Below, piece by piece: positions 8,815-18,687 of a stretch of 64,000 nt of DNA; position 1 is the first letter of the stretch, and each line of letters starts with the position of its first letter. The position numbers were made by a program, and so were the translations under genes. Below the pieces are notes generated by a model that searched no databases, was not told the origin of the DNA, and saw nothing but the letters and a program-made list of their open reading frames with translations. This DNA comes from an uncultured Eubacteriales bacterium (GTDB lineage Bacteria; Bacillota; Clostridia; Oscillospirales; Acutalibacteraceae). Where the stretch lies: assembly GCA_934446475.1 (NCBI GenBank), contig CAKSEH010000001.1:186001-250000 (forward strand). Reading direction: 5' to 3'.

Positions 8815-9200
8815 TTTGAAAAAACGAACATTGCCGAACCGCTTGAAAGCCATTCGGATTTAACTTCAAGGTCTATTTTAGACCAGTTTTCGGGTACTTC
8901 AAGCGCATACCAACCCATAAGCTTTTTACCTGCCGCAATCTCACCGTCAAGCGTACCTTCGTCAAAAGCGACATTAGCATTAAGCGAATAATCACATTTT
9001 ATATCATCGGCATAGGCGGTAAATAACACCAGGCTGCTTACAACCTGTGTTTCATTCGAAGTGTTCTCTATTATGAATTTAATGCCCACAAATGTTTTTC
9101 CGCTTTCAGGCTCAAAGTATTCCGTACCGTCGGACTCTTTGATCTCGGTTGCGGTAAACTTTAAACTTTCAAATACCGCTGTTTCGTTAAGCCCAAAAGT
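8104..9200. repeat. Direct tandem duplication of a ~390-bp DUF4352 coding segment
   Basis: Bases 8104-8493 and 8811-9200 are highly similar at the DNA level (offset 707). Both copies end in LDGEIAAGKKLMGWYALEVP followed by the same ENWSKIDLEVKSEWLS motif. Differences cluster in the middle of the domain. Confidence 0.9.
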
Positions 9201-9341
9201 CATTTCATTTGAAGTTGAAGCCGAAGAGCTATTGTTTGCAGGGTCATAACTTTCCTTTGTAGGTGCATTGTCGCTTAAATCACACGCCGCAAGTGAAAAA
9301 CAAATTATAACCGTAATTGCCGAAAGAAGTAATTTTTTCAT
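8811..9341 (-). CDS. Lipoprotein with DUF4352-type domain
   Basis: 176 residues. The signal peptide ends in a lipobox (SLAAC, Cys at about residue 20), so the mature protein should be lipid-anchored outside the membrane. A short Ser/Asn-rich linker leads to a DUF4352-type domain (FGLNETAVFESLKF to SAMFVFSK). This domain is almost the same as the C-terminal domain of the next gene. It is the first gene downstream of a consensus promoter flanked by two XRE-type operators. Function unknown; such domains are common in surface or immunity-like small lipoproteins. Confidence 0.75.
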   Translation of the reverse strand: MKKLLLSAITVIICFSLAACDLSDNAPTKESYDPANNSSSASTSNEMTFGLNETAVFESLKFTATEIKESDGTEYFEPESGKTFVGIKFIIENTSNETQVVSSLVLFTAYADDIKCDYSLNANVAFDEGTLDGEIAAGKKLMGWYALEVPENWSKIDLEVKSEWLSSGSAMFVFSK

Positions 9342-9391
9342 TTTTGCAGTCTCCCCTTTATATATCGGATAATATACCGGCCTACGGGTAT

Positions 9392-9437
9392 ATTATACTC
9401 AATCTTTGAGTATTTGTCAATACTCAAAATCTGAGTA
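9392..9437 (-). promoter_or_regulatory. Consensus promoter with two 17-bp palindromic operators
   Basis: On the minus strand TTGACA (9420-9415) and TATAAT (9397-9392) are spaced by 17 bases, a perfect sigma-A promoter for the lipoprotein gene. Two matching operators, TACTCA-N5-TGAGTA, lie at 9396-9412 (inside the spacer) and 9421-9437 (just upstream of the -35). A TACTC half-site recurs at 9462. The arrangement implies repression by a small dimeric regulator, most simply the divergent XRE gene at 9478. Confidence 0.8.
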
Positions 9438-9477
9438 CATACAATAAATGTAAGAACTATGTACTCGGGGTGTTATT

Positions 9478-9696
9478 ATGAATTACAGAACAAGAATACG
9501 TGCCTTACGGGAGGATAACGACCTTACACAGTCTTTTGTAGGAAAAATACTGCAAAAATCTCAGCAGGGTTACAATCACATTGAAAGCGGAAGGGCGGAG
9601 CTGAAAATAGAAGACCTTGCGACACTTTGCAAATTTTATAATGTGACTGCCGATTATATTATAGGACTTACCGATACACCGAGACCGCTTGTATAA
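9478..9696 (+). CDS. XRE-family (Cro/CI type) transcriptional regulator
   Basis: 72 residues, a single helix-turn-helix domain (residues 5-62): LREDNDLTQSFVGKILQKSQQGYNHIESGRAEL, then DLATLCKFYNVTADYIIGL. No sensor or peptidase domain. GGGGTG lies 5 bases before the ATG. It is divergent from the DUF4352 lipoprotein operon, and the shared control region holds two identical-arm palindromes, so it probably represses that operon and itself. A TACAAT -10 at 9440-9445 may serve this gene. Confidence 0.85.
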   Translation: MNYRTRIRALREDNDLTQSFVGKILQKSQQGYNHIESGRAELKIEDLATLCKFYNVTADYIIGLTDTPRPLV

Positions 9697-9712
9697 ATAC
9701 CGTTAAAATCGA

Positions 9713-9741
9713 TTGACAGTTTTGATTGTTGAAGGTATAAT
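9713..9741 (+). promoter_or_regulatory. Consensus sigma-A promoter of the glutamine synthetase gene
   Basis: TTGACA (9713-9718) and TATAAT (9736-9741), spacer 17 bases, both perfect, ending 33 bases before the start codon. Confidence 0.85.
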
Positions 9742-9774
9742 GTATTTATCGACCTAAAGTGGGGGTATTTTATT

Positions 9775-11865
9775 TTGGAAAATATTATAGAGCTTTTCGG
9801 AAGCAATGTATTTAACGACAGCGTTATGAAAGAGCGGCTTCCCGAAAATGCGTACAAGCTTTTAAAGGAAGCGGTTGAAAGCGGTAAGGGCATTGACAGC
9901 AGCATAGCCGACACTGTTGCAGCTGCAATGAAAGATTGGGCAATCGAAAAAGGGGCAACCCATTTTTCGCACTGGTTCCAGCCGATGACGGGGATAACCG
10001 CAGAAAAGCACGATAGTTTTATCGTCCCCACGGGTGACGGTCATATTATAATGGAATTTTCCGGCAAGGAGCTTATAAAGGGCGAGCCGGACGCTTCTTC
10101 GTTCCCATCGGGCGGACTGCGGGCAACATTTGAGGCAAGAGGTTATACTGCCTGGGATCCAAGTTCTTTTGCATTCGTTAAGGACGGTACTCTTTGTATA
10201 CCGACGGCATTCTGTTCCTACGGCGGAGAGGCACTTGATCAGAAAACTCCTCTTCTTCGCAGTATGGAGGCTGTAAATAAGCAGTCCCTCAGGATAGTAA
10301 AACTGCTCGGTGCGGATGATGTCAATTCTATGACGACGACCGTAGGTCCGGAACAGGAATATTTCCTTATCGATAAAGAAATGTATAAAAAGCGCCCCGA
10401 TCTTATTTTCTGCGGCAGAACTCTGCTCGGTGCAAAGCCGCCTAAAGGTCAGGAAATGGACGACCATTATTTCGGAGTTTTAAAGCCGAGAGTTCTTGCC
10501 TTTATGAAGGACCTCGACAAGGAACTTTGGAAGCTCGGAGTGCTTGCAAAAACCGAACACAATGAGGTGGCACCTGCGCAGCACGAACTTGCGCCTATTT
10601 TTACTACGACCAATATAGCCGCAGACCATAATCAGCTGACAATGGAAATGATGAAGAAGATTGCAGACCGCCACGGTCTTGTGTGTCTGTTGCACGAAAA
10701 GCCATTTGCCGGAGTAAACGGGAGCGGAAAACACAACAACTGGTCTCTATCTACAGACACAGGTATAAATCTTTTAAAATCGGGCAAAAATCCGAGCGAA
10801 AATATACTTTTTCTGATAACTCTTGCCGCAGTTATAAAGGCTGTTGACGAACATCAGGATCTTCTGAGGATATCAGTTGCTTCCGCAGGCAACGACCACC
10901 GTCTCGGTGCGGACGAAGCTCCTCCCGCTATAGTTTCAATGTATCTCGGTGAAGAGCTGAACTCAATTTTGTTTGATATAGAAAGCGGCGTCAGGCACGA
11001 TGACCGCAAAAAGGTCAGGATGACCATAGGAACAGAAGTTATACCTTATATCAAAAAGGACAATACCGACCGAAACAGAACTTCACCGTTTGCATTTACG
11101 GGAAACAAGTTTGAATTTCGGATGCTCGGTTCATCGGCTTCTATCTCAGACACCAATATAATGCTCAACACTATTGTTGCCGATTCTTTTATGCAGTTTG
11201 CGGACCGTCTTGAGAATGCAAATGATAAAAAAGCCGAAGCCTTTAATATAGTAAAAGAGGTTGTAAAAAATCACAAAAGAATACTTTTTGACGGAGACGG
11301 TTACTCCGATGAATGGAAAAAAGAGGCCGAGAATCGAGGTCTTTTAAATTTAAAAAGCACGGTTGACGCTATTCCCTATCTTTTAAAGCCCGAAAACATC
11401 GAATTGTTCGGGCGTCACGGGGTTTTAAATCAAACCGAAATAACCTGCAGAGCAGATGTTTCACTCGAAAATTACTGCAAGACATTGCACATAGAGGCTA
11501 TGACGCTTAAAGAAATGTTAAGCCGTGACGTTATACCCGCAATAAGCAAGTATTCATCCTATCTTTGCAAATGCTTAACAGATAAGAAAGATGCTCTCCC
11601 CGGAATCGACTGCTTTGCCGAACAGGAGACCGTTAAAATACTTTCGGAATGTGAATCGAAGCTATATAAGGGAATCGGGGAACTCAAAAATATGCTTTGT
11701 GACGTTGCAAAGATTTCGGACTGCCTTAAAAGTGCCGAATTTTACCGGAACAGTATCCTTGAAAAGATGAATGAACTCCGTTCTTACGCAGACACTGCCG
11801 AGGAACTTACTCCGAGAGATTTCTGGCCGTATCCTTCATACGGTGATTTACTGTTTAAGATTTAA
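9775..11865 (+). CDS. glnN: Glutamine synthetase type III
   Basis: 696 residues, the expected length of the long GSIII class rather than GSI or GSII. Class motifs are visible: [11 protein letters not shown], the run [44 protein letters not shown] and [18 protein letters not shown]. These carry the metal, glutamate and ATP ligands for ATP-dependent joining of ammonia to glutamate. The start is TTG at 9775 with GGGGG nine bases upstream and a perfect promoter just before. A terminator follows, so it is monocistronic. GSIII is common in Bacteroidetes and ruminal/gut Clostridia. Confidence 0.96.
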   Translation: MENIIELFGSNVFNDSVMKERLPENAYKLLKEAVESGKGIDSSIADTVAAAMKDWAIEKGATHFSHWFQPMTGITAEKHDSFIVPTGDGHIIMEFSGKELIKGEPDASSFPSGGLRATFEARGYTAWDPSSFAFVKDGTLCIPTAFCSYGGEALDQKTPLLRSMEAVNKQSLRIVKLLGADDVNSMTTTVGPEQEYFLIDKEMYKKRPDLIFCGRTLLGAKPPKGQEMDDHYFGVLKPRVLAFMKDLDKELWKLGVLAKTEHNEVAPAQHELAPIFTTTNIAADHNQLTMEMMKKIADRHGLVCLLHEKPFAGVNGSGKHNNWSLSTDTGINLLKSGKNPSENILFLITLAAVIKAVDEHQDLLRISVASAGNDHRLGADEAPPAIVSMYLGEELNSILFDIESGVRHDDRKKVRMTIGTEVIPYIKKDNTDRNRTSPFAFTGNKFEFRMLGSSASISDTNIMLNTIVADSFMQFADRLENANDKKAEAFNIVKEVVKNHKRILFDGDGYSDEWKKEAENRGLLNLKSTVDAIPYLLKPENIELFGRHGVLNQTEITCRADVSLENYCKTLHIEAMTLKEMLSRDVIPAISKYSSYLCKCLTDKKDALPGIDCFAEQETVKILSECESKLYKGIGELKNMLCDVAKISDCLKSAEFYRNSILEKMNELRSYADTAEELTPRDFWPYPSYGDLLFKI

Positions 11866-11880
11866 TAATTTTTAAGTTTG

Positions 11881-11912
11881 AGGCTGACATATTTGTAATG
11901 TCAGCCTTTGAT
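11881..11912 (+). terminator. Rho-independent terminator of glnN
   Basis: A perfect 10-base stem (11881-11890 with 11898-11907), 7-base loop, then TTGATTTT. Confidence 0.82.
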
Positions 11913-11989
11913 TTTGTAAAATTTCAAAATGTAAAAGTTTAAAATAATACTCGCTTTTTCGTAAAAAAATGCTTTTTTCAATTATTGTA

Positions 11990-12017
11990 TTGAAAAATTT
12001 GCAATATGTGATAAAAT
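11990..12017 (+). promoter_or_regulatory. Putative promoter of the first MATE gene
   Basis: TTGAAA (11990-11995) and TAAAAT (12012-12017) with a 16-base spacer, 64 bases before the start codon. The stretch 11908-12081 shows no riboswitch-like structure. Confidence 0.4.
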
Positions 12018-12081
12018 TGACAAAAAGGGTGTTTAAACAAAATCCGTCAGCCAAAAGCAGACATTATGAGGTAGGCATTAT

Positions 12082-13443
12082 ATGAGTTCCCAAAATAAAA
12101 TAGATATGACGAGCGGACCGCTATTTAAAAAGATCTGGATCTTTTCGATACCTCTTATGGCGTCGGGAATATTGCAGCTCCTTTACAATGCTGCCGATAT
12201 AATCGTTGTCGGAAGAGCCGTCGGTAAGTCGGCACTTGCGGCGGTAGGCTGCACTGCTCCTATGGTAAACCTCATAGTCAATTTGTTTATGGGACTTTCG
12301 GTCGGAAGCAGTGTGCTCATATCTCAGCTGAGCGGAGCAGGAAGAAAGGATGAACTCCCAAAAGCGGTCCACACCTCGGTTGCGGTAAGTATAATCGGCG
12401 GACTTGCGGTCGGATTAGTAGGATTTATTGCCGCAAAGCCGCTTTTAACACTTATGGGCACACCCGAATCATTCATAGACGATTCGGTGCTCTATGTGAG
12501 GATTTATTTCTGCGGTATGCCTGCAATAGGAGTATATAACTTCACCTCCGCAATACTCAGGGCTGTCGGAGACACTAAAAGGCCTATGATATTTCTTCTG
12601 ATATCGGGTACGGTAAATGTAGTCCTCAACCTGTTTTTTGTTATCGTGTGCGGTATGAGCGTTGATGGAGTTGCGCTCGCAACCGTTATATCGCAGTGTG
12701 TTGCGGCGGTGTTAACCGTAAGCTGTCTCATTAAAAGCGACGATGAACTGAAATTACATATCAAAGAAATAAAAATAACGGGGAAATATTTAAAACCGAT
12801 AGCTTCTATCGGTATTCCCGCATGTGTTCAGGGCGCAATTTTCTCGCTTTCGAATATGCTTATACAATCCTCCATAAATTCCTTCGGGGATACGGTTGTT
12901 GCCGGAAGTTCCGCCGGCAACAGTTTAGACGGATTTATTTATACTGCGCTTAACGGCATTTCACAAGCCACTATAACATTTACCGCCCAGAATGCAGGTG
13001 CGGGTAAATACGAACGGATACGCAAAGTTATAACAAACTGTCTTATTTCTATTTTAATAACAAGCGTTGTTTTAGGTATAATATTTATTTTTGCCGGCAG
13101 ACTTTTGCTGAGTTTCTATAACAAAGATCCCTATGTTATAGACGCCGGTATGGTAAGATTGTTATGGCTTGCCCCGACATACTTCCTTTGCGGATTTATG
13201 GAAGTCTTTGCCGGAGCTATAAGGGGAATGGGCAAATCTTTCCTTCCGACTGTTGTAACCCTTGTCGGCGCTTGCGGACTAAGAGTGCTCTGGCTCTTCA
13301 CAGTTTTTGTTTTGCTGCCGAGACCGTGGGTGGTTTATGCATCTTATCCGATAAGTTGGCTTATCACCGCCATTGCCCACGCTTTCTGCTTTGCCGTAAT
13401 ATATAAAAAGAAAACCCTTAAAACCGAAGAACCGATATCTTAG
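12082..13443 (+). CDS. MATE family efflux transporter
   Basis: 453 residues with about twelve transmembrane helices in two homologous halves. The N-terminus (TSGPLFKKIWIFSIPLMASGILQLLYNAADIIVVGR) is the standard MATE opening, and AILRAVGDTKRPM and AGAIRGMGKSF are the repeated inter-helix motifs. MATE proteins export drugs, dyes or metabolites using H+ or Na+ gradients. GAGGTAGG lies 6 bases before the ATG. It is convergent with a second, only distantly similar MATE gene; a shared terminator lies between them. Substrate unknown. Confidence 0.92.
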   Translation: MSSQNKIDMTSGPLFKKIWIFSIPLMASGILQLLYNAADIIVVGRAVGKSALAAVGCTAPMVNLIVNLFMGLSVGSSVLISQLSGAGRKDELPKAVHTSVAVSIIGGLAVGLVGFIAAKPLLTLMGTPESFIDDSVLYVRIYFCGMPAIGVYNFTSAILRAVGDTKRPMIFLLISGTVNVVLNLFFVIVCGMSVDGVALATVISQCVAAVLTVSCLIKSDDELKLHIKEIKITGKYLKPIASIGIPACVQGAIFSLSNMLIQSSINSFGDTVVAGSSAGNSLDGFIYTALNGISQATITFTAQNAGAGKYERIRKVITNCLISILITSVVLGIIFIFAGRLLLSFYNKDPYVIDAGMVRLLWLAPTYFLCGFMEVFAGAIRGMGKSFLPTVVTLVGACGLRVLWLFTVFVLLPRPWVVYASYPISWLITAIAHAFCFAVIYKKKTLKTEEPIS

Positions 13444-13464
13444 ACTCAGCCCTAAACAGATACA

Positions 13465-13501
13465 AAAATACTGACTGTAAGATTTTTACAGTCAGTATTT
13501 T
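13465..13501. terminator. Bidirectional terminator between convergent MATE genes
   Basis: A perfect 16-base inverted repeat (13465-13480 with 13486-13501) with A and T runs at its ends, usable from both sides. Confidence 0.88.
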
Positions 13502-13518
13502 GTTTCTCATTTATCATA

Positions 13519-14847
13519 TCACACTGTTTCTTTTTTATTAAGTTTTGCTTTATTTGATATCAAGAACAAGCAAACCGCAAAAATAACAGCTTCACAAATC
13601 GGCAAAGCAAGCCATACACCGTTTATACCGAGGCCGAGAGGCATAACATACAAAAGTACAGAGCTAAGCATAATACTCTTTGCCGCAGCTAAAGCAAGAG
13701 ATGTTTTTTCTCTCATAACCGACTGGAGATAATATGTCACCGTTATATTTACACCGAGGAAAACATAGAGCGTTGAATAAATACGCATTATTTTAGGCGC
13801 AGCTGCCAAAACATCTGGTGTAGCTTTCATAAAGAGCTTTACTATGGTAACCGGCAAAAGCTCGGATACGGCGGTAAAGACGATTCCCATTACGGCGGCG
13901 GTCATTACCGCCATTTTAAGGAATTTTGATACACGCTTTGTCTCTCCTGCCCCGTAATTAACCGAAACAAGCGGCTGTATCGCCTGACCTATTCCGCTGT
14001 ATATTGCCTGAATCAGCATTGCGATTGTCGAAACTACCCCGTAAACCGAAAGGTCGATATCAAAACCGTAACGCAGGATCTGATTATTTATTATTATAGC
14101 CGTTACAACCGTTCCGAAGTCAAGTATGCCGGAGCTTATACCGACAACCATAATTCTTCCGATTTTCTTTATTATATTTTTTACCGCTGCGAATTTAAGC
14201 CCGCAGTTTTTCTTTAAAAAGTGTGTAAGCATAATAAGGCACTGTATGGTCGTTCCCGTAACGGTAGCTATCGCCGCACCCTCTATTCCCATATTAAGCG
14301 GAAACACAAAAAACCAGTCTCCGAAAACATTAAAAAGTCCGCCGACTATGACTGCCGATGTGGCAAGAGCGGGAGAATTATCGTTTCTTACGAATGCGCC
14401 GAGAAAAATCGAAAATATAAAAACAGGCCAGAACCTTATAAGCCATTTACCGTATTTAATAACCGTCGGATAAATAATCTCGTCTGCTCCGAAAAACATA
14501 AATATCTGTTTTGAAAAAAGAAAAAACAAAAGCCAGGTAACTGCCGTAAACAAAACGGAAATAATAACCGCAACGGTAAAATATCCGTTTCCCTCTTTTA
14601 TATCCCCTTTTCCCTTCGCATTACTCATAAGCACCGCTCCGCCGATTCCGAAAATTATGCCTATGAATACCTGTATACCGAAAACAGGATTTATAACAGC
14701 AAGCGCTGCCGTTCCTATCGGTCCCTCATATTTGCCCACCGCAATCGTATCAACCAAACTGTATATCGTAACAGCCATTGCGCTGCCTACGGAAGCTGCA
14801 AGATATTTAAAATAAATTGATTTTATATTGCTCTTTAAATAATCCAT
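13519..14847 (-). CDS. MATE family efflux transporter (second copy, divergent)
   Basis: 442 residues with about twelve predicted membrane helices. Family features: AVTIYSLVDTIAVGKYEGPIG in the first helices, FVRNDNSPALATSA, and VNYGAGETKRVSKFL. It belongs to the MATE branch with AsnAsp-type motifs and is clearly not a recent duplicate of the gene at 12082. GAGGAT precedes the ATG. No clear promoter separates it from the ireB terminator just upstream, so expression may depend partly on readthrough from ireB. Substrate unknown. Confidence 0.9.
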   Translation of the reverse strand: MDYLKSNIKSIYFKYLAASVGSAMAVTIYSLVDTIAVGKYEGPIGTAALAVINPVFGIQVFIGIIFGIGGAVLMSNAKGKGDIKEGNGYFTVAVIISVLFTAVTWLLFFLFSKQIFMFFGADEIIYPTVIKYGKWLIRFWPVFIFSIFLGAFVRNDNSPALATSAVIVGGLFNVFGDWFFVFPLNMGIEGAAIATVTGTTIQCLIMLTHFLKKNCGLKFAAVKNIIKKIGRIMVVGISSGILDFGTVVTAIIINNQILRYGFDIDLSVYGVVSTIAMLIQAIYSGIGQAIQPLVSVNYGAGETKRVSKFLKMAVMTAAVMGIVFTAVSELLPVTIVKLFMKATPDVLAAAPKIMRIYSTLYVFLGVNITVTYYLQSVMREKTSLALAAAKSIMLSSVLLYVMPLGLGINGVWLALPICEAVIFAVCLFLISNKAKLNKKETV

Positions 14848-14856
14848 TTCATCCTC

Positions 14857-14909
14857 GTAAAAACAAAAAAATCGGCTGCAATGATAAAGGAACCTTTATC
14901 ATTGCAGCC
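14857..14909 (-). terminator. Strong terminator after ireB
   Basis: A perfect 17-base inverted repeat (14874-14890 with 14893-14909) is followed on the minus strand by T6 and then GTTTTT. It lies between ireB and the second MATE gene in their shared direction and could act as a partial attenuator. Confidence 0.87.
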
Positions 14910-14925
14910 TGTTTATTTAAGGTTA

Positions 14926-15171
14926 TCAAGCCGTAAGATAATATCTTACAAGCGACTGCAAGAGAGTGTCTCTGTCCACTTTTCTTATAAGGTTACGGGC
15001 GTTATTATGCGTGGTAATATAAGTAGGGTCTTCAGACAAAATATACCCCACTATCTGATTTATAGGATTGTATCCTTTTTCCTTAAGCGCATCGTAAACA
15101 GTGACCAGAATTCTCCTGATTTCCTGTTCGGTTTGGTCGCCTATTGAAAATGTCATCGTTTTATCATTCAT
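14926..15171 (-). CDS. ireB: IreB family regulatory phosphoprotein
   Basis: 81 residues from the ATG at 15171, which has GAGAGGTG seven bases upstream; a GTG three codons earlier is less likely. The sequence ([49 protein letters not shown]) is typical UPF0297/IreB, a small protein phosphorylated by the PASTA Ser/Thr kinase IreK in enterococci. In many Firmicutes it lies between alaS and ruvX; here neither is present, and it has its own promoter and terminator. Confidence 0.93.
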   Translation of the reverse strand: MNDKTMTFSIGDQTEQEIRRILVTVYDALKEKGYNPINQIVGYILSEDPTYITTHNNARNLIRKVDRDTLLQSLVRYYLTA

Positions 15172-15193
15172 AAATAACACCTCTCACTTACCT

Positions 15194-15222
15194 ATTGTAT
15201 AACTCTTTTATAAAAATTTCAA
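15194..15222 (-). promoter_or_regulatory. Promoter of ireB overlapping the pheT 3' end
   Basis: Minus strand TTGAAA (15222-15217), 17-base spacer, TACAAT (15199-15194). It begins directly after the pheT stop, and an inverted repeat AACTCTT/AAGAGTT overlaps the same bases. Confidence 0.6.
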
Positions 15223-15225
15223 GAG

Positions 15226-17616
15226 TTATTTTCTCAGTTGCGCACCCACTGTCTCAAGTTTAGTTATAATTCTGTCGCATACTTCGTCTATCTGTTGATC
15301 CGAAAGGGTCGAATCGTTAGACCTGAGCCATACGCTGTAAGCAACGCTCTTCTTACCGCTCGGGATCTGTGAGCCGGAATACACATCGAAAAGACTTAAT
15401 TTTTCGAGCAATCTTCCGCCGCCGCTTACGATCGCTTTCTCAAGGTCTCCTACAGGTATATCGGCATCGCACAGCATTGCAAAGTCTCTTTCGACCGCAG
15501 GGAATTTCGGAAGGGGCTTGTATACGGGTTTGCGCTTATTTAAAGCATAAAGCACATCAAGCTTTACTTCGGCGACATATACCCTGTCTTCTATACCGTA
15601 GCTCTCCGCAACCGCAGGATGAATTTCTCCGAAAACGGCAGCAGGAATATTGTTTGCCCTAACAATCGCCTGTCTTCCGGGATGAAGGAACGGCTCTGTG
15701 CTGCGTTCATACTGCGTATGAGCTCCGAAAAGCCGCATAACATCTTCTATTATACCCTTCAAGGTAAAAAAGTCCTCATCCTTACCGTAAATTCCTACGG
15801 AAAGTGTGGGAAGTTCATCGGGCTGCTCGGTAAGCGGCAGAGATTTAGGAATAAAACGCTTGCTTATCTCAAAAAATCTTCCATCCGTTATCTTACGGTT
15901 TATATTCGTTGAAAGAACATTCAACATACTTGTTACAAGCTGAGTCCTGAGTACCGAATACTCGTCTCCCAAAGGATTTATCAGCTTTATTGCATTCCTG
16001 CGTTCGTCATCATCGCTGAGCTTTAATGTATCAAGCGCCGAAGACGAAATAAACGAATATGTCGTTATCTCGTCGGCTCCGAGCGAGCAAAGCAGGATTT
16101 TAAGCTTATCACTCTTTATCCTTTCGGGAAGCTTTTTGCCCCTTATAACATTTCCTCTCATAGGCGTTCCGACAATATGGTCATATCCGTAAATCCGCAT
16201 AACCTCTTCCGCAAGGTCGGCTCTGCCTTCAATATCGTCCCTTATGGAAGGAATTTTACAGGTGAGCAGATCTCCTACGCAGACGGCGTTCAAGCCTAAG
16301 CTGTTTAAAATATCGACAACCGTCTTTTTCGGTATCTCAACACCGAGCAGAGCAAGTATGTCAGACACCTTAACGGTAAGTATTCTGTCCTTGGGAAGCC
16401 CGTTATTACGGTCTATCTCGCCATCTATTATATCGCCTGCATCGAGCTCATATATAAGCCCGAGTGCTCTCTCCATAGCATAATGCACATTGATAATATC
16501 AACGCCTCGCTCAAATCTTCCGCTTGCCTCGGTTCTTATGCCGAGACTCCTACCCGTTTTACGGACATTATCTCTGCGGAACTTTGCAGCTTCAAGGAAA
16601 AGATTTTTTGTATCATCCTCAATTTCACTTTCCTTGCCGCCCATTATTCCGGCAAGGCAGGAAGGCTTGCTGCCGTCTGCAATAACGAGCATATCGGGGG
16701 TAAGTGAGTATTCGTTTCCGTCAAGCGTTGTGATGCTTTCACCTGCCTTTGCGTTACGGACTATTATCTGCTTATCCGCAAGGTCATCATAATTGAATGC
16801 GTGCATAGGCTGACCAGTTTCAAGCATAACGAAATTCGTTATATCAACAATATTGTTGATAGGTCTCATTCCTGCTGCGGTTATCGCTTTTTGCATCCAA
16901 ACGGGAGACGGCGCTATTCTTAGATTTTTTACGACTCTTCCGATATATCTCGGACAAAGCTCAAAATTTTCAATCTTTATATCTATAAGGTCTTTAATAT
17001 TTCCGCCCGATGTTTTGTATTTCGGAACAGGCGGTTCGAATTTTGTGCCGAGAACAACCGAAATTTCTTTTGCAACGCCCAAAAAGCAGTTACAATCGGG
17101 TCTGTTTGCGGTTATCTTAAAGTCGATAATGCAGTCGTCAAGTCCCAAAACCTCACGCATATCCGTTCCGGGTTTTACATTTCCGTGAAGTATCATTATA
17201 CCGTAAACCGAAGCTCCCTCGTAATCCGCCTCGGTAAGGCAAAGTTCTTCACCGGAGCAAAGCATACCGTTTGACTCCACTCCCCTGAGTTTTCCCGAAA
17301 CGATGTGCGCTCCGTTCGGAAGATAACTGTCATTCAATGCTGCCGGAACAAGGTAGCCTTCGCAGATATTCTGTGCGCCTGTAACTATCTGAACTGTCTC
17401 CTCTGCGCCGACATCCATTTGGCAGATCTGCAGATGGTCGCTGTTTTCGTGAGGGGTTATTTTAAGTATTTTCGCAGCTACTACATTCTTTATGTTTTCG
17501 CCCTGTTTTTCAATACTTTCAACCTCAAAGCCCGCCATTACCATTCTGTCGCAAAGCTCGTTTACGGGCACATTTATATCAACATAATTTTTAAGATGAT
17601 TCAGTGATATTTTCAT
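15226..17616 (-). CDS. pheT: Phenylalanine-tRNA ligase beta subunit
   Basis: 796 residues, full length. Domains in order: N-terminal tRNA-binding OB fold (about 40-150, VVAAKILKITPHENSDHLQIC), B3/B4 editing domain (about 210-390, MHAFNYDDL and GIMGGKESEIE), B5 domain (about 400-480), a catalytic-like core (GYDHIVGTPM onward) and the C-terminal anticodon-binding FDX-ACB domain (KFPAVERDFAMLCD). It forms an alpha2-beta2 enzyme with PheS. It follows pheS by 15 bases with AAGGAGGT, and both are under the T-box leader. Confidence 0.97.
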   Translation of the reverse strand: MKISLNHLKNYVDINVPVNELCDRMVMAGFEVESIEKQGENIKNVVAAKILKITPHENSDHLQICQMDVGAEETVQIVTGAQNICEGYLVPAALNDSYLPNGAHIVSGKLRGVESNGMLCSGEELCLTEADYEGASVYGIMILHGNVKPGTDMREVLGLDDCIIDFKITANRPDCNCFLGVAKEISVVLGTKFEPPVPKYKTSGGNIKDLIDIKIENFELCPRYIGRVVKNLRIAPSPVWMQKAITAAGMRPINNIVDITNFVMLETGQPMHAFNYDDLADKQIIVRNAKAGESITTLDGNEYSLTPDMLVIADGSKPSCLAGIMGGKESEIEDDTKNLFLEAAKFRRDNVRKTGRSLGIRTEASGRFERGVDIINVHYAMERALGLIYELDAGDIIDGEIDRNNGLPKDRILTVKVSDILALLGVEIPKKTVVDILNSLGLNAVCVGDLLTCKIPSIRDDIEGRADLAEEVMRIYGYDHIVGTPMRGNVIRGKKLPERIKSDKLKILLCSLGADEITTYSFISSSALDTLKLSDDDERRNAIKLINPLGDEYSVLRTQLVTSMLNVLSTNINRKITDGRFFEISKRFIPKSLPLTEQPDELPTLSVGIYGKDEDFFTLKGIIEDVMRLFGAHTQYERSTEPFLHPGRQAIVRANNIPAAVFGEIHPAVAESYGIEDRVYVAEVKLDVLYALNKRKPVYKPLPKFPAVERDFAMLCDADIPVGDLEKAIVSGGGRLLEKLSLFDVYSGSQIPSGKKSVAYSVWLRSNDSTLSDQQIDEVCDRIITKLETVGAQLRK

Positions 17617-17631
17617 AAAACCGTTACCTCC

Positions 17632-18651
17632 TTAAAACTGCTCGAGAAAACGTTTATCGTTTTCAAAAAGCAGACGGATATCGCTTATTTTATACCTTGT
17701 TGTCGTTAGTCTGTCAAGACCTATTCCGAAAGCAAATCCGCTGTAAACTTCGGGGTCTATTCCACAGCTGCGCAGAACATTCGGGTGAACCATACCTGCC
17801 CCGAGAATTTCTATCCAGCCGCTGCCTTTGCATACTCTGCAGCCCTTTCCGCCGCATTCCGAACAACTTACATCGACCTCAACCGAAGGCTCTGTAAACG
17901 GGAAGAAAGAGGGACGGAACTTAACCTTTGTTTCGGGTCCGTATATTTCGTGGGCAAATTGTTCAAGCACGCCCTTTAAATCACACATAGTTATACCCTT
18001 ATCAACAACAAGTCCCTCTATCTGGTGGAAAACCGGAGAATGCGTAGCGTCCACCTCATCTGCCCTGAAAACTCTTCCCGGACAGATTATACGAATAGGA
18101 GGTTTGCGTGTTTCCATAGTGCGAACCTGGGCTGCGGATGTCTGTGTTCTGAGAAGCAAATTATCCGCAAGATAGAAGGTATCCTGCATATCCCTTGCAG
18201 GATGGTCTGCCGGAACATTCAGGCATTCAAAGTTATAATGGTCGGTCTCGACTTCGGGACCGTCAAGCACATCAAATCCCATAGACTGGAATATATCTAT
18301 CATATCGTTTAAAACGGTATTAAGCGGATGAAGTCTCCCTACCGTTCTCTTTTTTGCCGGCATAGTTATATCCACTGTTTCGGATCTGAGCTTCATTTCG
18401 GTCGCTTTTTCCTTAAGATCTGCACTTTTTTCACTGATAAAACTTTCAAGCTTTGACTTTGCTTCATTTACAAGCTGCCCCATTTTAGGACGCTCTTCAG
18501 GAGAAAGCTGCCCCATTTGCTTTAAAATGGCGGTAAGCTCGCCTTTTTTGCCGAGATATTTTATTCTCAGCTCTTCGATAGCCTTTTCATCCTGAGCAGA
18601 CTCTATCGCCGCCTGTGCGGCAGCCTTGATAGCTTCAAGCCTTTCTTTCAT
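17632..18651 (-). CDS. pheS: Phenylalanine-tRNA ligase alpha subunit
   Basis: 339 residues from the ATG at 18651, chosen for GGAGG 9 bases upstream and the family start [16 protein letters not shown]; the longer frame runs back into the T-box leader. An N-terminal coiled-coil (residues 1-85) precedes the class II catalytic domain with [57 protein letters not shown] and [29 protein letters not shown] zinc-ribbon-like insert is present, as in some Firmicutes PheS. It activates phenylalanine and charges tRNA-Phe. Confidence 0.97.
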   Translation of the reverse strand: MKERLEAIKAAAQAAIESAQDEKAIEELRIKYLGKKGELTAILKQMGQLSPEERPKMGQLVNEAKSKLESFISEKSADLKEKATEMKLRSETVDITMPAKKRTVGRLHPLNTVLNDMIDIFQSMGFDVLDGPEVETDHYNFECLNVPADHPARDMQDTFYLADNLLLRTQTSAAQVRTMETRKPPIRIICPGRVFRADEVDATHSPVFHQIEGLVVDKGITMCDLKGVLEQFAHEIYGPETKVKFRPSFFPFTEPSVEVDVSCSECGGKGCRVCKGSGWIEILGAGMVHPNVLRSCGIDPEVYSGFAFGIGLDRLTTTRYKISDIRLLFENDKRFLEQF

Positions 18652-18687
18652 TTTTATATCCTCCGTAATCAATTTTTCGGGCAAAAT

